A stretch of 64,000 nt of DNA, from NCBI RefSeq assembly GCF_004116335.1, contig NZ_PDKN01000002.1, positions 186,001 through 250,000 on the forward strand, read 5' to 3'. Below, one piece after another: positions 26,095 through 34,733 of the stretch. This stretch comes from Candidatus Marinarcus aquaticus (lineage in GTDB: Bacteria > Campylobacterota > Campylobacteria > Campylobacterales > Arcobacteraceae). The notes under the pieces were generated by a model. The model saw only the letters and a program-made list of their open reading frames with translations, was not told the DNA's origin and did no database searches. The position numbers and the translations under genes were made by a program. How positions within the stretch are numbered: position 1 is the first letter of the stretch; each line of letters begins with the position of its first letter.

Positions 26095-27279
26095 TTAATC
26101 TCGTGTTGCCATCGTCCAAATATCGTAATTTGAATCCATTACGATAGATGGGTTATGGTTTGAGTTTAATATTTTTTTATAAAAAAATGAAACGATGTTT
26201 TCTATATCTTCTTGTTGTAATACTTTGGTGATACCACCAGTGAATACTAAAGAGTTTAGCGCATTTAGTTTTAATGTAACATAAGCTTTGTTGTAATTAG
26301 AGACTTTACAAAGCACTAAGAAAATAGCCAGTTGCATTAAGATTTTAAGTGCTTTTTCACTCTGTTCATCAAAGATATTTTCGGTTACTTTCAAATAGGC
26401 CAAAAGTTCATATACAAACTCATTGTTTTTTGCACTGAAAATCAAAGACTCTTTTGATTTGAAAACACCCAGTTTTTTGAAAACCAATCGGTCATATTCA
26501 TTGTCAATGACCATGTTATCATCAACCAAGTCTTTTGAGTAGTGAATATCGGTCGTTGCTCCACCAATATCAATTAAGATATATGGGTCTGCTACTTTAA
26601 ACTTTGAAACAAGTAGTGGCAGAGTTTGGTTCACAATATACGGTGTTGAAAAGATTTGATTGGCTGTAATATCGTAAAGGTGTTTGATGTCCTCTTTCCC
26701 GACAATATCTGCTTGATAAAGGTTGGTTAAATACTCTTTTAAAGGCTCCTCTTGAATATGAAGCTTCTCATCAATGATATTGGGTAATATCACCAATTTC
26801 TCAATGTTTTCCTTTAAATAAGGAGCATCATCTTTGTTTCCAACATAAACAATGTTTGAGTAGTTGATTTGACTTAAATAGTTTAAAAGTTTCTCATCAA
26901 ATACGCCACTTACACCATCAATTGCTCCAACAACAATCACAACATCGATTAAATCGCTGGGGATAGAGACTTCTTCAATTTGTGAATACAGTACGGTATC
27001 AATGATATTAATCCCAGAGTTATATGCCGTGTTAATTGCATATTTGAGTGAAAATGAGTGGGTGATACCAATAATCAGTGTGCTTAATCCACCGTTTGCA
27101 GATGAACAAATAAAAATATCCTCTTTTTGATATTTTGAGATAATATCTTCACATTTATATTTTAAATCATCAAAAATATTTTTATTGAAATCTCTGAAAT
27201 GTTGCTGTACATCGTTGTTTGCAGCAACTTTAAAGTAGGTACTTCCTACATCGATTAAAAGTCTGTTTTCGTTCATCAT
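26095..27279 (-). CDS. glmL: GlmL/MutL-type ATPase of the glutamate mutase system
   Basis: This protein of 394 residues belongs to the ASKHA ATPase fold. It has the first phosphate loop LLIDVGSTYFKV near the N-terminus and the second in YILIDIGGATTDIHY (about residue 230), followed by TGGITKVL. In glutamate mutase operons MutL/GlmL lies between the subunit genes and probably reactivates or protects the B12 enzyme, as diol dehydratase reactivases do. It overlaps glmE by 4 bp (ATGA) and ends 9 bp before the ligase start, so all four genes form one transcription unit. Confidence 0.85.
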   Translation of the reverse strand: MMNENRLLIDVGSTYFKVAANNDVQQHFRDFNKNIFDDLKYKCEDIISKYQKEDIFICSSANGGLSTLIIGITHSFSLKYAINTAYNSGINIIDTVLYSQIEEVSIPSDLIDVVIVVGAIDGVSGVFDEKLLNYLSQINYSNIVYVGNKDDAPYLKENIEKLVILPNIIDEKLHIQEEPLKEYLTNLYQADIVGKEDIKHLYDITANQIFSTPYIVNQTLPLLVSKFKVADPYILIDIGGATTDIHYSKDLVDDNMVIDNEYDRLVFKKLGVFKSKESLIFSAKNNEFVYELLAYLKVTENIFDEQSEKALKILMQLAIFLVLCKVSNYNKAYVTLKLNALNSLVFTGGITKVLQQEDIENIVSFFYKKILNSNHNPSIVMDSNYDIWTMATRD

Positions 27280-28640
27280 TGCATAATTCCTATGTCGTGG
27301 ATAATGTCATTTACAATAGAGGTGGTATCTTTGGTTAAATCACATTTAGATTTTTCATACTCATAACATCTATCCGAGATAGGTACTTTACCTCGTTTGA
27401 TGATTCGAATGTTTTTATTGGCATCTCGAATAGTGATCATCTCATTGTTATTGATGATATGTGGAGAGAACGGAACATCAATGATTCCATTTTTAATTGA
27501 GTTAAATACTTTTCTCCATAAGGTATCGGCTGGGTCATTAAACACCGCTTCCATGATACTCATAACCTCTTCAGTTAAAATCTCTTCTTCCTCTTCATCC
27601 ACAATGTTTGGAAGACCATTTAAAATTCTAAGCGTATATTGTGTGTTGGCTACGGTTTTAGCATTGGCTTCTTTAGTTGGAATACCACTTGCTTCTTCTC
27701 TGGTTTTCGTAATGATTTTATCTGCACCCACCATTGAAGCAATCACGGTACTCATATTAATTAGTTGCTCTGCAAAATCTTTGTTTTGTGGGAAAGCACC
27801 CATCCATTGATGGTAAACCAAATGCACTTTTGCATCTTCACAGTTGATCTCTTTGGCATAATGCTTTGCAAGTTTTTTAATCACAGCACCCATTACAATG
27901 TCTTGGTTCATTGATCCTGATTGTGAGAATGAAACTGAGAACGATTTTACTCCCTCTTCAAGTGAGAGTAACATCTCTAAAAGTTGTATGACAATTGTGA
28001 TACAAGGAGGTACAAGCGTAGCAGTGAGTGGTCCAAAAGACTCTCTGTTGATGGGTTCATTTAAACCAGAGTATTTTGCACAGACTCGCTCTACATATTT
28101 CCAGTATAAAAAGGCTTTATCCAGTGGAAAGTTCTTTGAATAAGGCAGTAAGTAGGTAATTGGTCCACCTTCGATTTCAAAGATTCCAGAAGCAATGGCT
28201 GTCTCAATTAAAAGCCTTGCATCAGGCGTTCCATGACGTAGTGAAATAGGTTTGTTAAAATGAGTCATCATCTTTCGAGTGGTTCTGTACCCGTGGTTAA
28301 CAAGTGGATAACCATTGAGCATGTCTACTTCATTCTCTTCTGATAGACGTAACATTTTTTTAGAAGTGGCATAGTCATTGAGTCGTGTATTTGAGTCAAT
28401 CGTACAAGGCAGAACATCTACATTTGCGTCCACAAAGAATTCATACAGGGCAAACATTTTATTATATGTTGGGAATCCACCTCGTGGTTGTACCAACATC
28501 TTGTTGCTTTTTGCAAAGTTGTACGAAATAAACAGGTCTTTACTGGCATTCTTAACGAACTCTTCTACTTCTGCAAAATCGAAGTTATCAACATATTCGT
28601 TGTTTAAGATAATTTCTCTCTCTTCTTGTAATAGACTCAT
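27276..28640 (-). CDS. glmE: Glutamate mutase epsilon (large) subunit
   Basis: This is the catalytic barrel subunit of B12-dependent glutamate mutase, which turns L-glutamate into (2S,3S)-3-methylaspartate. Compared with the clostridial enzyme as I recall it, the three arginines that hold the substrate carboxylates are present: R53 in VQPRGG, R86 in DSNTR and R135 in RHGTPDARLL. The catalytic Glu and the two Tyr are also present (E157, Y163, Y167). FGPLTATLVPP and HQWMGAFPQ are further matches. The 454-residue length is about 30 shorter than usual, mainly at the N-terminus. The full active site argues for true glutamate mutase activity. Confidence 0.9.
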   Translation of the reverse strand: MSLLQEEREIILNNEYVDNFDFAEVEEFVKNASKDLFISYNFAKSNKMLVQPRGGFPTYNKMFALYEFFVDANVDVLPCTIDSNTRLNDYATSKKMLRLSEENEVDMLNGYPLVNHGYRTTRKMMTHFNKPISLRHGTPDARLLIETAIASGIFEIEGGPITYLLPYSKNFPLDKAFLYWKYVERVCAKYSGLNEPINRESFGPLTATLVPPCITIVIQLLEMLLSLEEGVKSFSVSFSQSGSMNQDIVMGAVIKKLAKHYAKEINCEDAKVHLVYHQWMGAFPQNKDFAEQLINMSTVIASMVGADKIITKTREEASGIPTKEANAKTVANTQYTLRILNGLPNIVDEEEEEILTEEVMSIMEAVFNDPADTLWRKVFNSIKNGIIDVPFSPHIINNNEMITIRDANKNIRIIKRGKVPISDRCYEYEKSKCDLTKDTTSIVNDIIHDIGIMQ

Positions 28641-29047
28641 TTTCGCTCACTCATAAATTTTTCTAACTCATCCAGACCAGTATTTAAATCCACTTGGTGA
28701 AATACCAAATCAAATCCATAATTTTTAAATCGTGGAACAATGTCTTCAGCACTTCCCGTACCAACGACTAAATTCCCACCAATCATAAATACAACGTCAT
28801 CTAAGAGTTTTCCATATTTGTTTTTTAAAAAGTTGACTTCTCGACACCAACCCTCTGCTTCACCATTGAGCGAAGAGATTAAAAGAATATCCGCATCTGT
28901 TTCAATCACTGCATCAATAAACTCTTCTAAATAGGTATTTACACCTAAGTTAAACACTTCAAAACCTCTGGCTTTGAGTGAGAGTTCAATCAGTCTGTTT
29001 GCAACGACGTGAATATCGTTTCCTACTACACCTGTTACTACTTTCAT
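28637..29047 (-). CDS. glmS: Glutamate mutase sigma (cobalamin-binding) subunit
   Basis: This is the small B12-binding subunit of glutamate mutase (136 residues). The cobalamin motif DxHxxG reads D11-I-H13-V-V-A16: the base-off His and its Asp are present, but the glycine is alanine. Later cobalamin-contact segments are SSLNGEAE and GGNLVVGT, which match SSLYGQGE and GGNIVVG of the clostridial protein. It is the first gene of the operon and overlaps glmE by 4 bp. It starts 138 bp from the divergent RraA-like gene. Free-standing small cobalamin domains also occur in other mutases, but the large-subunit neighbour fixes the assignment. Confidence 0.87.
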   Translation of the reverse strand: MKVVTGVVGNDIHVVANRLIELSLKARGFEVFNLGVNTYLEEFIDAVIETDADILLISSLNGEAEGWCREVNFLKNKYGKLLDDVVFMIGGNLVVGTGSAEDIVPRFKNYGFDLVFHQVDLNTGLDELEKFMSERK

Positions 29048-29088
29048 ACCATTACCTAATTATATAAATTATTCTCATAAAGGGCGGT

Positions 29089-29094
29089 AGTATA
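29089..29094 (-). promoter_or_regulatory. Putative -10 element of the glutamate mutase operon
   Basis: On the minus strand TATACT lies about 40 bp upstream of the glmS ATG. No -35 element is evident. The 138-bp divergent region must also hold the promoter of the RraA-like gene. Confidence 0.35.
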
Positions 29095-29185
29095 GCTAAT
29101 ATTTGGTAAATCTAAGTTTATGTAAAATTAATAGCGAACATGCAATAATCTCTTTTGATTAACACAGAACAAATAGGATGATACA

Positions 29186-29665
29186 ATGAGTTTCAGTACA
29201 GCTGATTTATGCGATGAATTTTTTGATAAAGTACGTGTTTTAAACCCTGAGTTTAAACCATATGGTGGAAAAAGAAAAGTTGAAGGTACAATTGTGACCA
29301 TGCGATTGGACAAAAACAATTATGATTTGGCTTCTATGCTTAAAAATGAAGCAGGAGAGAACCGAATTGTTGTTGTGGATGTGGCACAAGAATATTACGC
29401 AGTTGTGGGTGATAACCTTATGAAGTTTGCACAAGACAATAATTGGCAAGCCATTTTAGTCAATGGCTATGTAAGAGACACGGATGAAACACAAAAATTT
29501 GATGTGGGTCTGTTTGCTATTGGAACGTGCCCGCGAAAATATATTCCACAAACATCAGGTCAAAGAGGCGTAGAGTTAAGCTTTGAAGGTGTTGTTTTTA
29601 AAGACGGTGATTATTTGTATGCGGATAATGATGGAATTATCATCACTGAAACGAAAATAGATTAA
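29186..29665 (+). CDS. RraA-fold protein with aldolase/decarboxylase motif
   Basis: This protein of 159 residues aligns along its length with E. coli RraA (STADLCDEF start, YGG, VVVD, VNG, ADNDGIII near the end). In the region where RraA has VRQVDDL it reads D76-x20-R97-D98-x2-E101. That is the metal and pyruvate binding motif of class II HMG/CHA aldolases and oxaloacetate decarboxylases of this fold. As far as I know Campylobacterota use RNase J and RNase Y rather than RNase E, so an RNase E inhibitor role would be odd. A small pyruvate-releasing aldolase or oxaloacetate decarboxylase is more likely. The usual product label, RraA, may mislead. Confidence 0.8.
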   Translation: MSFSTADLCDEFFDKVRVLNPEFKPYGGKRKVEGTIVTMRLDKNNYDLASMLKNEAGENRIVVVDVAQEYYAVVGDNLMKFAQDNNWQAILVNGYVRDTDETQKFDVGLFAIGTCPRKYIPQTSGQRGVELSFEGVVFKDGDYLYADNDGIIITETKID

Positions 29666-29722
29666 ATATAACTAAAAAGTGATATTTACTTAAACTTTGA
29701 TATTATTCATTAAAGGGTTTTA

Positions 29723-30967
29723 ATGAATAATTCAAAGCTGACACTTTTAAATCAACCAAGCGATTATGCTTTTTTTATAATAGCTTTACTGCTACTTTTT
29801 AGCCTCTCTATATTCAAACACTATCAAAACTATACCGTGTTCACACACAATGAAATAACACCCGTAGAAGCAATGGTTCAAAACATTTATGAAAAAGATG
29901 AGTACAATGTCATAAAGTTCTCAACAGACACCTTTACAGCTTTTACTTCTGTTTCAAAACATAAACAATTGCAACAACTTGATACCGTAAAACTCTACCT
30001 TATTTCAAAACAAGTAAGCTTTTTTGAATACTTAAAAGGTTTTTACACTTCCAACATTAAACTTTATAAACTTGAAGCAATAAAAGAGAAAAGGGCATTT
30101 GTGATGCAACACATTCATACGCAACATAACTCTTCATCTATGAAAGAGCTCTTTGGGGCTTTGTTTTTAGCTTTGCCTATTTCAAAAGAGCTGCGCGAAG
30201 TTTGTGCAAACTATGGCATTTCACATTTGATTGCAATATCCGGATTTCATTTGGGTTTGATTTCTCTGTTTTTATACGCTCTTTTGTATTTTCCTTATGG
30301 TTATGTGCATCAACGTTTTTTCCCTTTTAGAAATCGTAAATTGGATATTGCATTGATTACTTCAGTGGTACTCCTTTCATATTTGATATTTACAGACATG
30401 GTACCATCACTGTTGCGAGCGTTTGTGATGTTTGTATTGGCATTGATTTTTTTGCGTTCGAACATCAAACTCTTATCTTACATGACTCTGCTTTTGACGC
30501 TTCTTTTGATTTTATCTGTGTTTCCTGAGTATCTTTTTTCATTGGCTTTGTGGTTTTCTGTTGCAGGTGTGTTTTATATCTTTTTATTTATGCAGTATTT
30601 CAGCTCTTTACCTAAGACAGTACAGTTTATACTCTTTAATGCTTGGATATTTTTAGCCATGAACCCTATAACGCATGCATTTTTTGGAGCAACCTCTTTT
30701 TTGCAACTCTTTTCACCTTTCATAACAGTTGCTTTTACACTCTTTTATCCCTTGGTCGCACTGCTTCATTTAATAGGTCAGGGAGATTTGCTTGATGGAG
30801 TATTACAATGGAGTTTTAGCATTGAACCTCATGCTTATATGGTAATGACACCTTGGTGGTTTTTAATGCTTTATGTGCTTGTTTCATTTGCAGCCATAAA
30901 AAGCAGAACACTTTTTATGGCGCTGAATATTTTAATGTTGGGGTTTAATAGTTGGCTGTTTTATTAA
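29723..30967 (+). CDS. ComEC/Rec2-type DNA uptake membrane protein (short form)
   Basis: This is a polytopic membrane protein of 414 residues. It has the competence-domain core GISHLIAISGFHLGLISLFLY near the middle, with the conserved ISGFH, followed by several TM helices (DMVPSLLRAFVMF is a further family motif). ComEC forms the channel for single-stranded DNA entry in transformation. The long C-terminal metallo-beta-lactamase-like nuclease domain of Bacillus ComEC is absent, as is usual in this phylum. Only the N-terminal and channel parts remain. The stop overlaps the convergent exonuclease gene by 4 bp. Confidence 0.8.
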   Translation: MNNSKLTLLNQPSDYAFFIIALLLLFSLSIFKHYQNYTVFTHNEITPVEAMVQNIYEKDEYNVIKFSTDTFTAFTSVSKHKQLQQLDTVKLYLISKQVSFFEYLKGFYTSNIKLYKLEAIKEKRAFVMQHIHTQHNSSSMKELFGALFLALPISKELREVCANYGISHLIAISGFHLGLISLFLYALLYFPYGYVHQRFFPFRNRKLDIALITSVVLLSYLIFTDMVPSLLRAFVMFVLALIFLRSNIKLLSYMTLLLTLLLILSVFPEYLFSLALWFSVAGVFYIFLFMQYFSSLPKTVQFILFNAWIFLAMNPITHAFFGATSFLQLFSPFITVAFTLFYPLVALLHLIGQGDLLDGVLQWSFSIEPHAYMVMTPWWFLMLYVLVSFAAIKSRTLFMALNILMLGFNSWLFY

Positions 30968-31716
30968 TATTCTGCTGAAGATTGCGTGAGTTTATCAAGT
31001 GTGTAACGCATGTCTTCGTCAAGTTCAAGATTGTTTTTCATCCACATAAGGTATTGTTGATCTTGTTGAGCGACTTCTTGAGTGCTTTTCCCTTTGTATT
31101 TACCAAATTTAAAGGTTTGAACAAACACGGGTGTTTTGGTCAGTTCTACGAGTTTATCCATTGGGTTATAATCAGGGTAAACCTCTCTGCATTTAGAGAC
31201 AAGCTTCGATAAAAAAAGTTTCATCACTAAAACATCACCAATGGCATCATGTGCTTTAATCGTAATATTGTTTTTAGCAGCTTCTGCTTCTTCGGTTTTA
31301 TATAAATCTAACGCATATCTGAGGTATTGCAGTCGATGGTAAGGCAAATCAGCAAAAAGATGGCGTGCACATCGAAGGGTATCAATGAGTTGATAGGCAC
31401 ACTCAAATCCCTCTTTTTGTACCATTGCTAAATCAAAGCTGATATTATGAGCAATCAGATAGTTTTCAGTACTGTTGTACTCTTGCAGTTTGGCATAGAA
31501 GTTGGTTTCAACAGCCTTTGGTTTTCCTACAATCATATCTGGAGTGATATTGTGTACTTCCATGGCTTCAAGTTTAATTTCAACGTCCGTTGAACATAAC
31601 TCATCATAGACCTCTAAAGGAGCTTTTGCATCGACAATCATTCCACCAAATTGAATGATTTTATCCTCTTCTTGGTTTCCAGTTGTTTCTGTATCAAACA
31701 GTACATATTTGGGCAT
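30964..31716 (-). CDS. DnaQ-like 3'-5' exonuclease
   Basis: This is a DEDDh exonuclease. Motif I is LFDTETTG (residues 6-13), motif II is IAHNISFDLAMV and motif III includes HDAIGDVLV, so all four metal ligands and the His are in place. A C-terminal region (about 200-250) has FGKYKGKSTQEVAQQDQQYL, a small domain also found at the C-terminus of exodeoxyribonuclease X-type proteins. The protein has 250 residues. It could serve in proofreading, repair or RNA trimming, and the sequence does not decide. It sits 17 bp downstream of queA on the same strand. Confidence 0.82.
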   Translation of the reverse strand: MPKYVLFDTETTGNQEEDKIIQFGGMIVDAKAPLEVYDELCSTDVEIKLEAMEVHNITPDMIVGKPKAVETNFYAKLQEYNSTENYLIAHNISFDLAMVQKEGFECAYQLIDTLRCARHLFADLPYHRLQYLRYALDLYKTEEAEAAKNNITIKAHDAIGDVLVMKLFLSKLVSKCREVYPDYNPMDKLVELTKTPVFVQTFKFGKYKGKSTQEVAQQDQQYLMWMKNNLELDEDMRYTLDKLTQSSAEY

Positions 31717-31733
31717 AGTGTTCTCCTTTTATT

Positions 31734-32765
31734 TTATAGTATTAACATTCCGTCACCGTAAGAGTAAAAACGGTATTTCTCTTCAATGGCCAGGTTGTAA
31801 AGTTCCAATGTTTTTTCCAATCCCACAAACGATGCAATGAGCATAATCAGAGTAGATTTGGGTAAGTGGAAATTTGTAAGCAGATGATTGACTCTAAGTG
31901 GCTTATTTTCGGTGTTTAAGAATAAATCACACTCTCCAAGTTCTTGACTCGTTCTAAAATAATACTCGATTGTTCTTGTTACGGTTGTTCCTACTGCAAG
32001 CAGTGGTTTTTGTGAATCAATCATGGCTTTTGCATCACTGGAGACTTCATAATATTCGCTGTGCATAGGGTGGTCTAAAATCGCTTCTGCTTCTACGGGT
32101 TTAAACGTACCTGCACCCACATGAAGTGTCAAATAATCCACGTGATGTTGTTGTTTGAGTTGTTCAAAAAGTTCAGGTGTAAAGTGCAGTGAAGCTGTGG
32201 GTGCTGCTACTGCACCATAGTTTTTAGCAAAGAGTGTTTGATAGTGTGTTTCATCACTCTTTTCATCTTCACGGTTCATATAAGGAGGCAAAGGCAAATG
32301 CCCAATACTGTTGAGTATATCAACCAGTTCTAAAAAGTCCAGCTCTTGGTTTTGTTTGTAAAACTTAACAATACGCGAACCATCTCTGTTTTTTTCTAAA
32401 ACCGTGGCCTTTAACTCATGCTTAAAAAGCAGTTCACTGCCAATATTGACTTTTCCACCAATCAGACACAAGTAGGTATTATTGGGCATGGGTTTATTAA
32501 AAAGAAGTTCCACTTTTCCACCCGTTGTTTTTTGTCCAAAAATACGTGCTTTGATGACTTTGGTGTCATTTAAAAGTATGTTTAAATCCTTGGGTAAAAA
32601 CTCTAAAAGATGTTTAAAAGTGGTGTGAGTGATGGTATTGGTTTTTCTGTCATAAACAAGCAGTCTGGCTGCATCTGCAGGCTCAACGGGGTGGGTTGCT
32701 ATGAGCTCTTTGGGTAAAGAGTAGTCATAGCTTTGAGTTTTGAGTGGGTCTAAGATTTTACTCAT
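31734..32765 (-). CDS. queA: tRNA preQ1(34) S-adenosylmethionine ribosyltransferase-isomerase
   Basis: QueA transfers and isomerises the ribosyl group of SAM onto preQ1 in tRNA to form epoxyqueuosine. Conserved stretches are YDYSLPKELIATHPVEPADAARLLV at the start, LNDTKVIKARIFG, LTLHVGAGTFKPV and NHLLTNFHLPKSTLIML. The open frame extends to 32816, but the family alignment begins at the ATG at 32765 (MSKILDPLKTQ), which overlaps the tatC stop by 8 bp. The protein then has 343 residues, the normal length. It appears to be cotranscribed with tatB and tatC. Confidence 0.93.
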   Translation of the reverse strand: MSKILDPLKTQSYDYSLPKELIATHPVEPADAARLLVYDRKTNTITHTTFKHLLEFLPKDLNILLNDTKVIKARIFGQKTTGGKVELLFNKPMPNNTYLCLIGGKVNIGSELLFKHELKATVLEKNRDGSRIVKFYKQNQELDFLELVDILNSIGHLPLPPYMNREDEKSDETHYQTLFAKNYGAVAAPTASLHFTPELFEQLKQQHHVDYLTLHVGAGTFKPVEAEAILDHPMHSEYYEVSSDAKAMIDSQKPLLAVGTTVTRTIEYYFRTSQELGECDLFLNTENKPLRVNHLLTNFHLPKSTLIMLIASFVGLEKTLELYNLAIEEKYRFYSYGDGMLIL

Positions 32766-33483
32766 CCTCTTCCACAGTTGCTGGGTTGAATATTTTTGCA
32801 ATGTAAATGGATACACCGTAAAGTAAAATCAGTGGTCCTGCCATCAAGAACTGCGTTAATACATCCGGAGGGGTTAACAGCGCTGAGGCAATAAAAATCA
32901 ATACAATGGCGTATTTAAAAAAGTTTTTCAGCATTTGATCATCGACTAAACCAATCTTTGCTAAAAAGAATGTAATAACAGGCAATTCAAATGCCAATCC
33001 AAAACCAAACAGGATTTTTGTAAAGAATGTAACGTATTTACCGATACTTGGAAGTACGGACACAACCGTGTTACCAAAATTAATTAAGAATTCAAATCCA
33101 AAAGGTACAACTACATAGTATGAGAACGAAGCTCCAATTAAAAACATCAAGGTTGCGAAAAATACAAATGGCAAAGCCAGTTTTTTTTCATGGTCATACA
33201 ATCCTGGCGCTAAAAAGAGCCAAAGTTGCCAAAAAATGACAGGCAGTGAGATAATAAAACCTGAAAAGAATGAGACTTTTAAGGCAGTGAAGAAGGTCTC
33301 TTGTACTTCAATGGCCACCATGCTTGAACCAGCGGGTAAGACCTCTTTTGCTGGTTGCATCATCCACTCTAAAATTGGTTCATACACTGCAAAACAGACA
33401 AAAAACATTACAATGAGAGTAAGTCCCGATATAATTAATCTCTTTCTCAAATCCGCAATATGCGGTTTCAAATCTTCAAACAT
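32758..33483 (-). CDS. tatC: Sec-independent translocase subunit TatC
   Basis: TatC is the membrane receptor for twin-arginine signal peptides. The protein of 241 residues has six TM segments. Typical features are the N-terminal HIADLRKRLI, the periplasmic Pro-rich loop FLAPGLYDHEKKLALPFV, FGLAFELPVI and the final TPPDVLTQ segment. The gene follows tatB with a 1-bp overlap. tatA is not in the window. Confidence 0.95.
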   Translation of the reverse strand: MFEDLKPHIADLRKRLIISGLTLIVMFFVCFAVYEPILEWMMQPAKEVLPAGSSMVAIEVQETFFTALKVSFFSGFIISLPVIFWQLWLFLAPGLYDHEKKLALPFVFFATLMFLIGASFSYYVVVPFGFEFLINFGNTVVSVLPSIGKYVTFFTKILFGFGLAFELPVITFFLAKIGLVDDQMLKNFFKYAIVLIFIASALLTPPDVLTQFLMAGPLILLYGVSIYIAKIFNPATVEEDE

Positions 33484-33887
33484 TAAGCGTCTGCTCCTTT
33501 ATCTTGGTTGACTCTGAATTTTTCACTGGAGTCATCTTTTTTAGACTCTTTTTTCTTTTTGAAAGAGACTTTTTCATTGTCGGTTTTTGTTTCAGGTTTC
33601 TCTTTGGGGTCTTCATTTAAAATATCATTGACACCTAAGTCTAGATTGTCCATGCTCACCGATGATTTAGCGTTTTCAATTTGTGCTTTAAATTTATTCG
33701 CTTCTTCTTTCATGTCAGAGATTTGAAGTTCATTATCGAGTGTTGATTTCGCTTCATCTATACTGCTTTTAAACTTTTTAAAAAAACGCGCTACTTCGAC
33801 CATTGCCGTAGGCAGTTTTTCAGGCCCAAGTGCAATGATAGCAATCACTGCGATTAACATAATTTCAAAAAAACCCATTCCAAACAT
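33483..33887 (-). CDS. tatB: Sec-independent translocase subunit TatB
   Basis: This protein of 134 residues has one N-terminal TM helix (about 5-22), the hinge LGPEKLP and an amphipathic helix (AMVEVARFFKKFKSSID), followed by a charged, flexible C-terminus rich in Lys and Glu. That layout and the length distinguish TatB from the shorter TatA. It forms the receptor complex with TatC, whose gene directly follows. The divergent TerB-DnaJ gene starts 90 bp away. Confidence 0.9.
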   Translation of the reverse strand: MFGMGFFEIMLIAVIAIIALGPEKLPTAMVEVARFFKKFKSSIDEAKSTLDNELQISDMKEEANKFKAQIENAKSSVSMDNLDLGVNDILNEDPKEKPETKTDNEKVSFKKKKESKKDDSSEKFRVNQDKGADA

Positions 33888-33977
33888 ATCTGCTCCAAAA
33901 ACATTTATTAAAGGAGAGATTTTACCTTACTTTTGATAAAATCTTGCTATAAAAAAATCATATATTTTGGAGTAACG

Positions 33978-34733
33978 ATGAAACTTATTGTACTTTTAAT
34001 TGTTGGAGTAATTTTATACTTTATCGCAAAAAACTATAAAACGGAAAAATACCAAAACATTCAACTCAATATAAAAGAGCGTTTTGATGGTGATTTAATG
34101 AACCACGAAGCAGGATTGTTGGTTGCCCTTATGGCGAAAGTAGCCAAGGCAGATGGAAAAGTATGCGAATTGGAAGTGGAGCTTTTAAAACATACATTAA
34201 ATGATATTTCAAGCCATTTTCAAAACAGTGAAGAGATTCGAGAGAAATTAAAAACAATTTATTCAAAAGAGAAAGAGAGTTTTGACAACACCATTGCTAT
34301 TTGTGAAAAGGTCTTAAAGCTGACCAAACATGACTATAACAAACGTATAGGTATCATGCAATATCTTTTAAACTTAGCTTTTATTGATAAAGAGTTGTCT
34401 CAAACAGAGTATATGATCACTGAAGATATTGCCAATGCCTTGAAAATCAAACGAAGTGATTTTGAAGCACTGATCAATAAGTTTGAATCGTTCTATAAAA
34501 ACCAAGCACAATCCACGCAAGTGAGTTTAGAAGAGGCGTATAAAACGCTTGAAGCATCACAAGAAGATGATTTTTCAACGATTAAGAAAAAGTATCGGAA
34601 ACTGGTTAAACAACACCACCCTGATATCATTGCAGGGCAGGGGGCAAGTAAAGATATCATTGATGAAGCTACAGCAAAACTTCAAGAGGTCAATGAAGCA
34701 TACGAATTAATTAAAAAAGATAAAGGACAATGA
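33978..34733 (+). CDS. TerB/J-domain membrane protein (DjlA-like)
   Basis: The protein has one N-terminal TM helix (residues 1-17), a TerB-like helical domain (about 35-165, with MAKVAKADGKVCELEVELLKH and later LAFIDKELSQTEY) and a C-terminal J domain with the HPD motif (QHHPDII). The J domain should stimulate a DnaK-type ATPase at the inner membrane, as DjlA does. I chose the ATG at 33978, which has TTGGAG upstream; the open frame runs 15 codons further. The product has 251 residues. It heads a small operon with a BFD-like iron-sulfur protein and a 74-residue protein, with 1- to 4-bp overlaps. Confidence 0.8.
   Translation: MKLIVLLIVGVILYFIAKNYKTEKYQNIQLNIKERFDGDLMNHEAGLLVALMAKVAKADGKVCELEVELLKHTLNDISSHFQNSEEIREKLKTIYSKEKESFDNTIAICEKVLKLTKHDYNKRIGIMQYLLNLAFIDKELSQTEYMITEDIANALKIKRSDFEALINKFESFYKNQAQSTQVSLEEAYKTLEASQEDDFSTIKKKYRKLVKQHHPDIIAGQGASKDIIDEATAKLQEVNEAYELIKKDKGQ

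Noticed and set aside
32766-32816. N-terminal extension of queA (17 codons)
   Set aside because: It lies inside tatC, does not match the family, and the ATG at 32765 gives the normal N-terminus.
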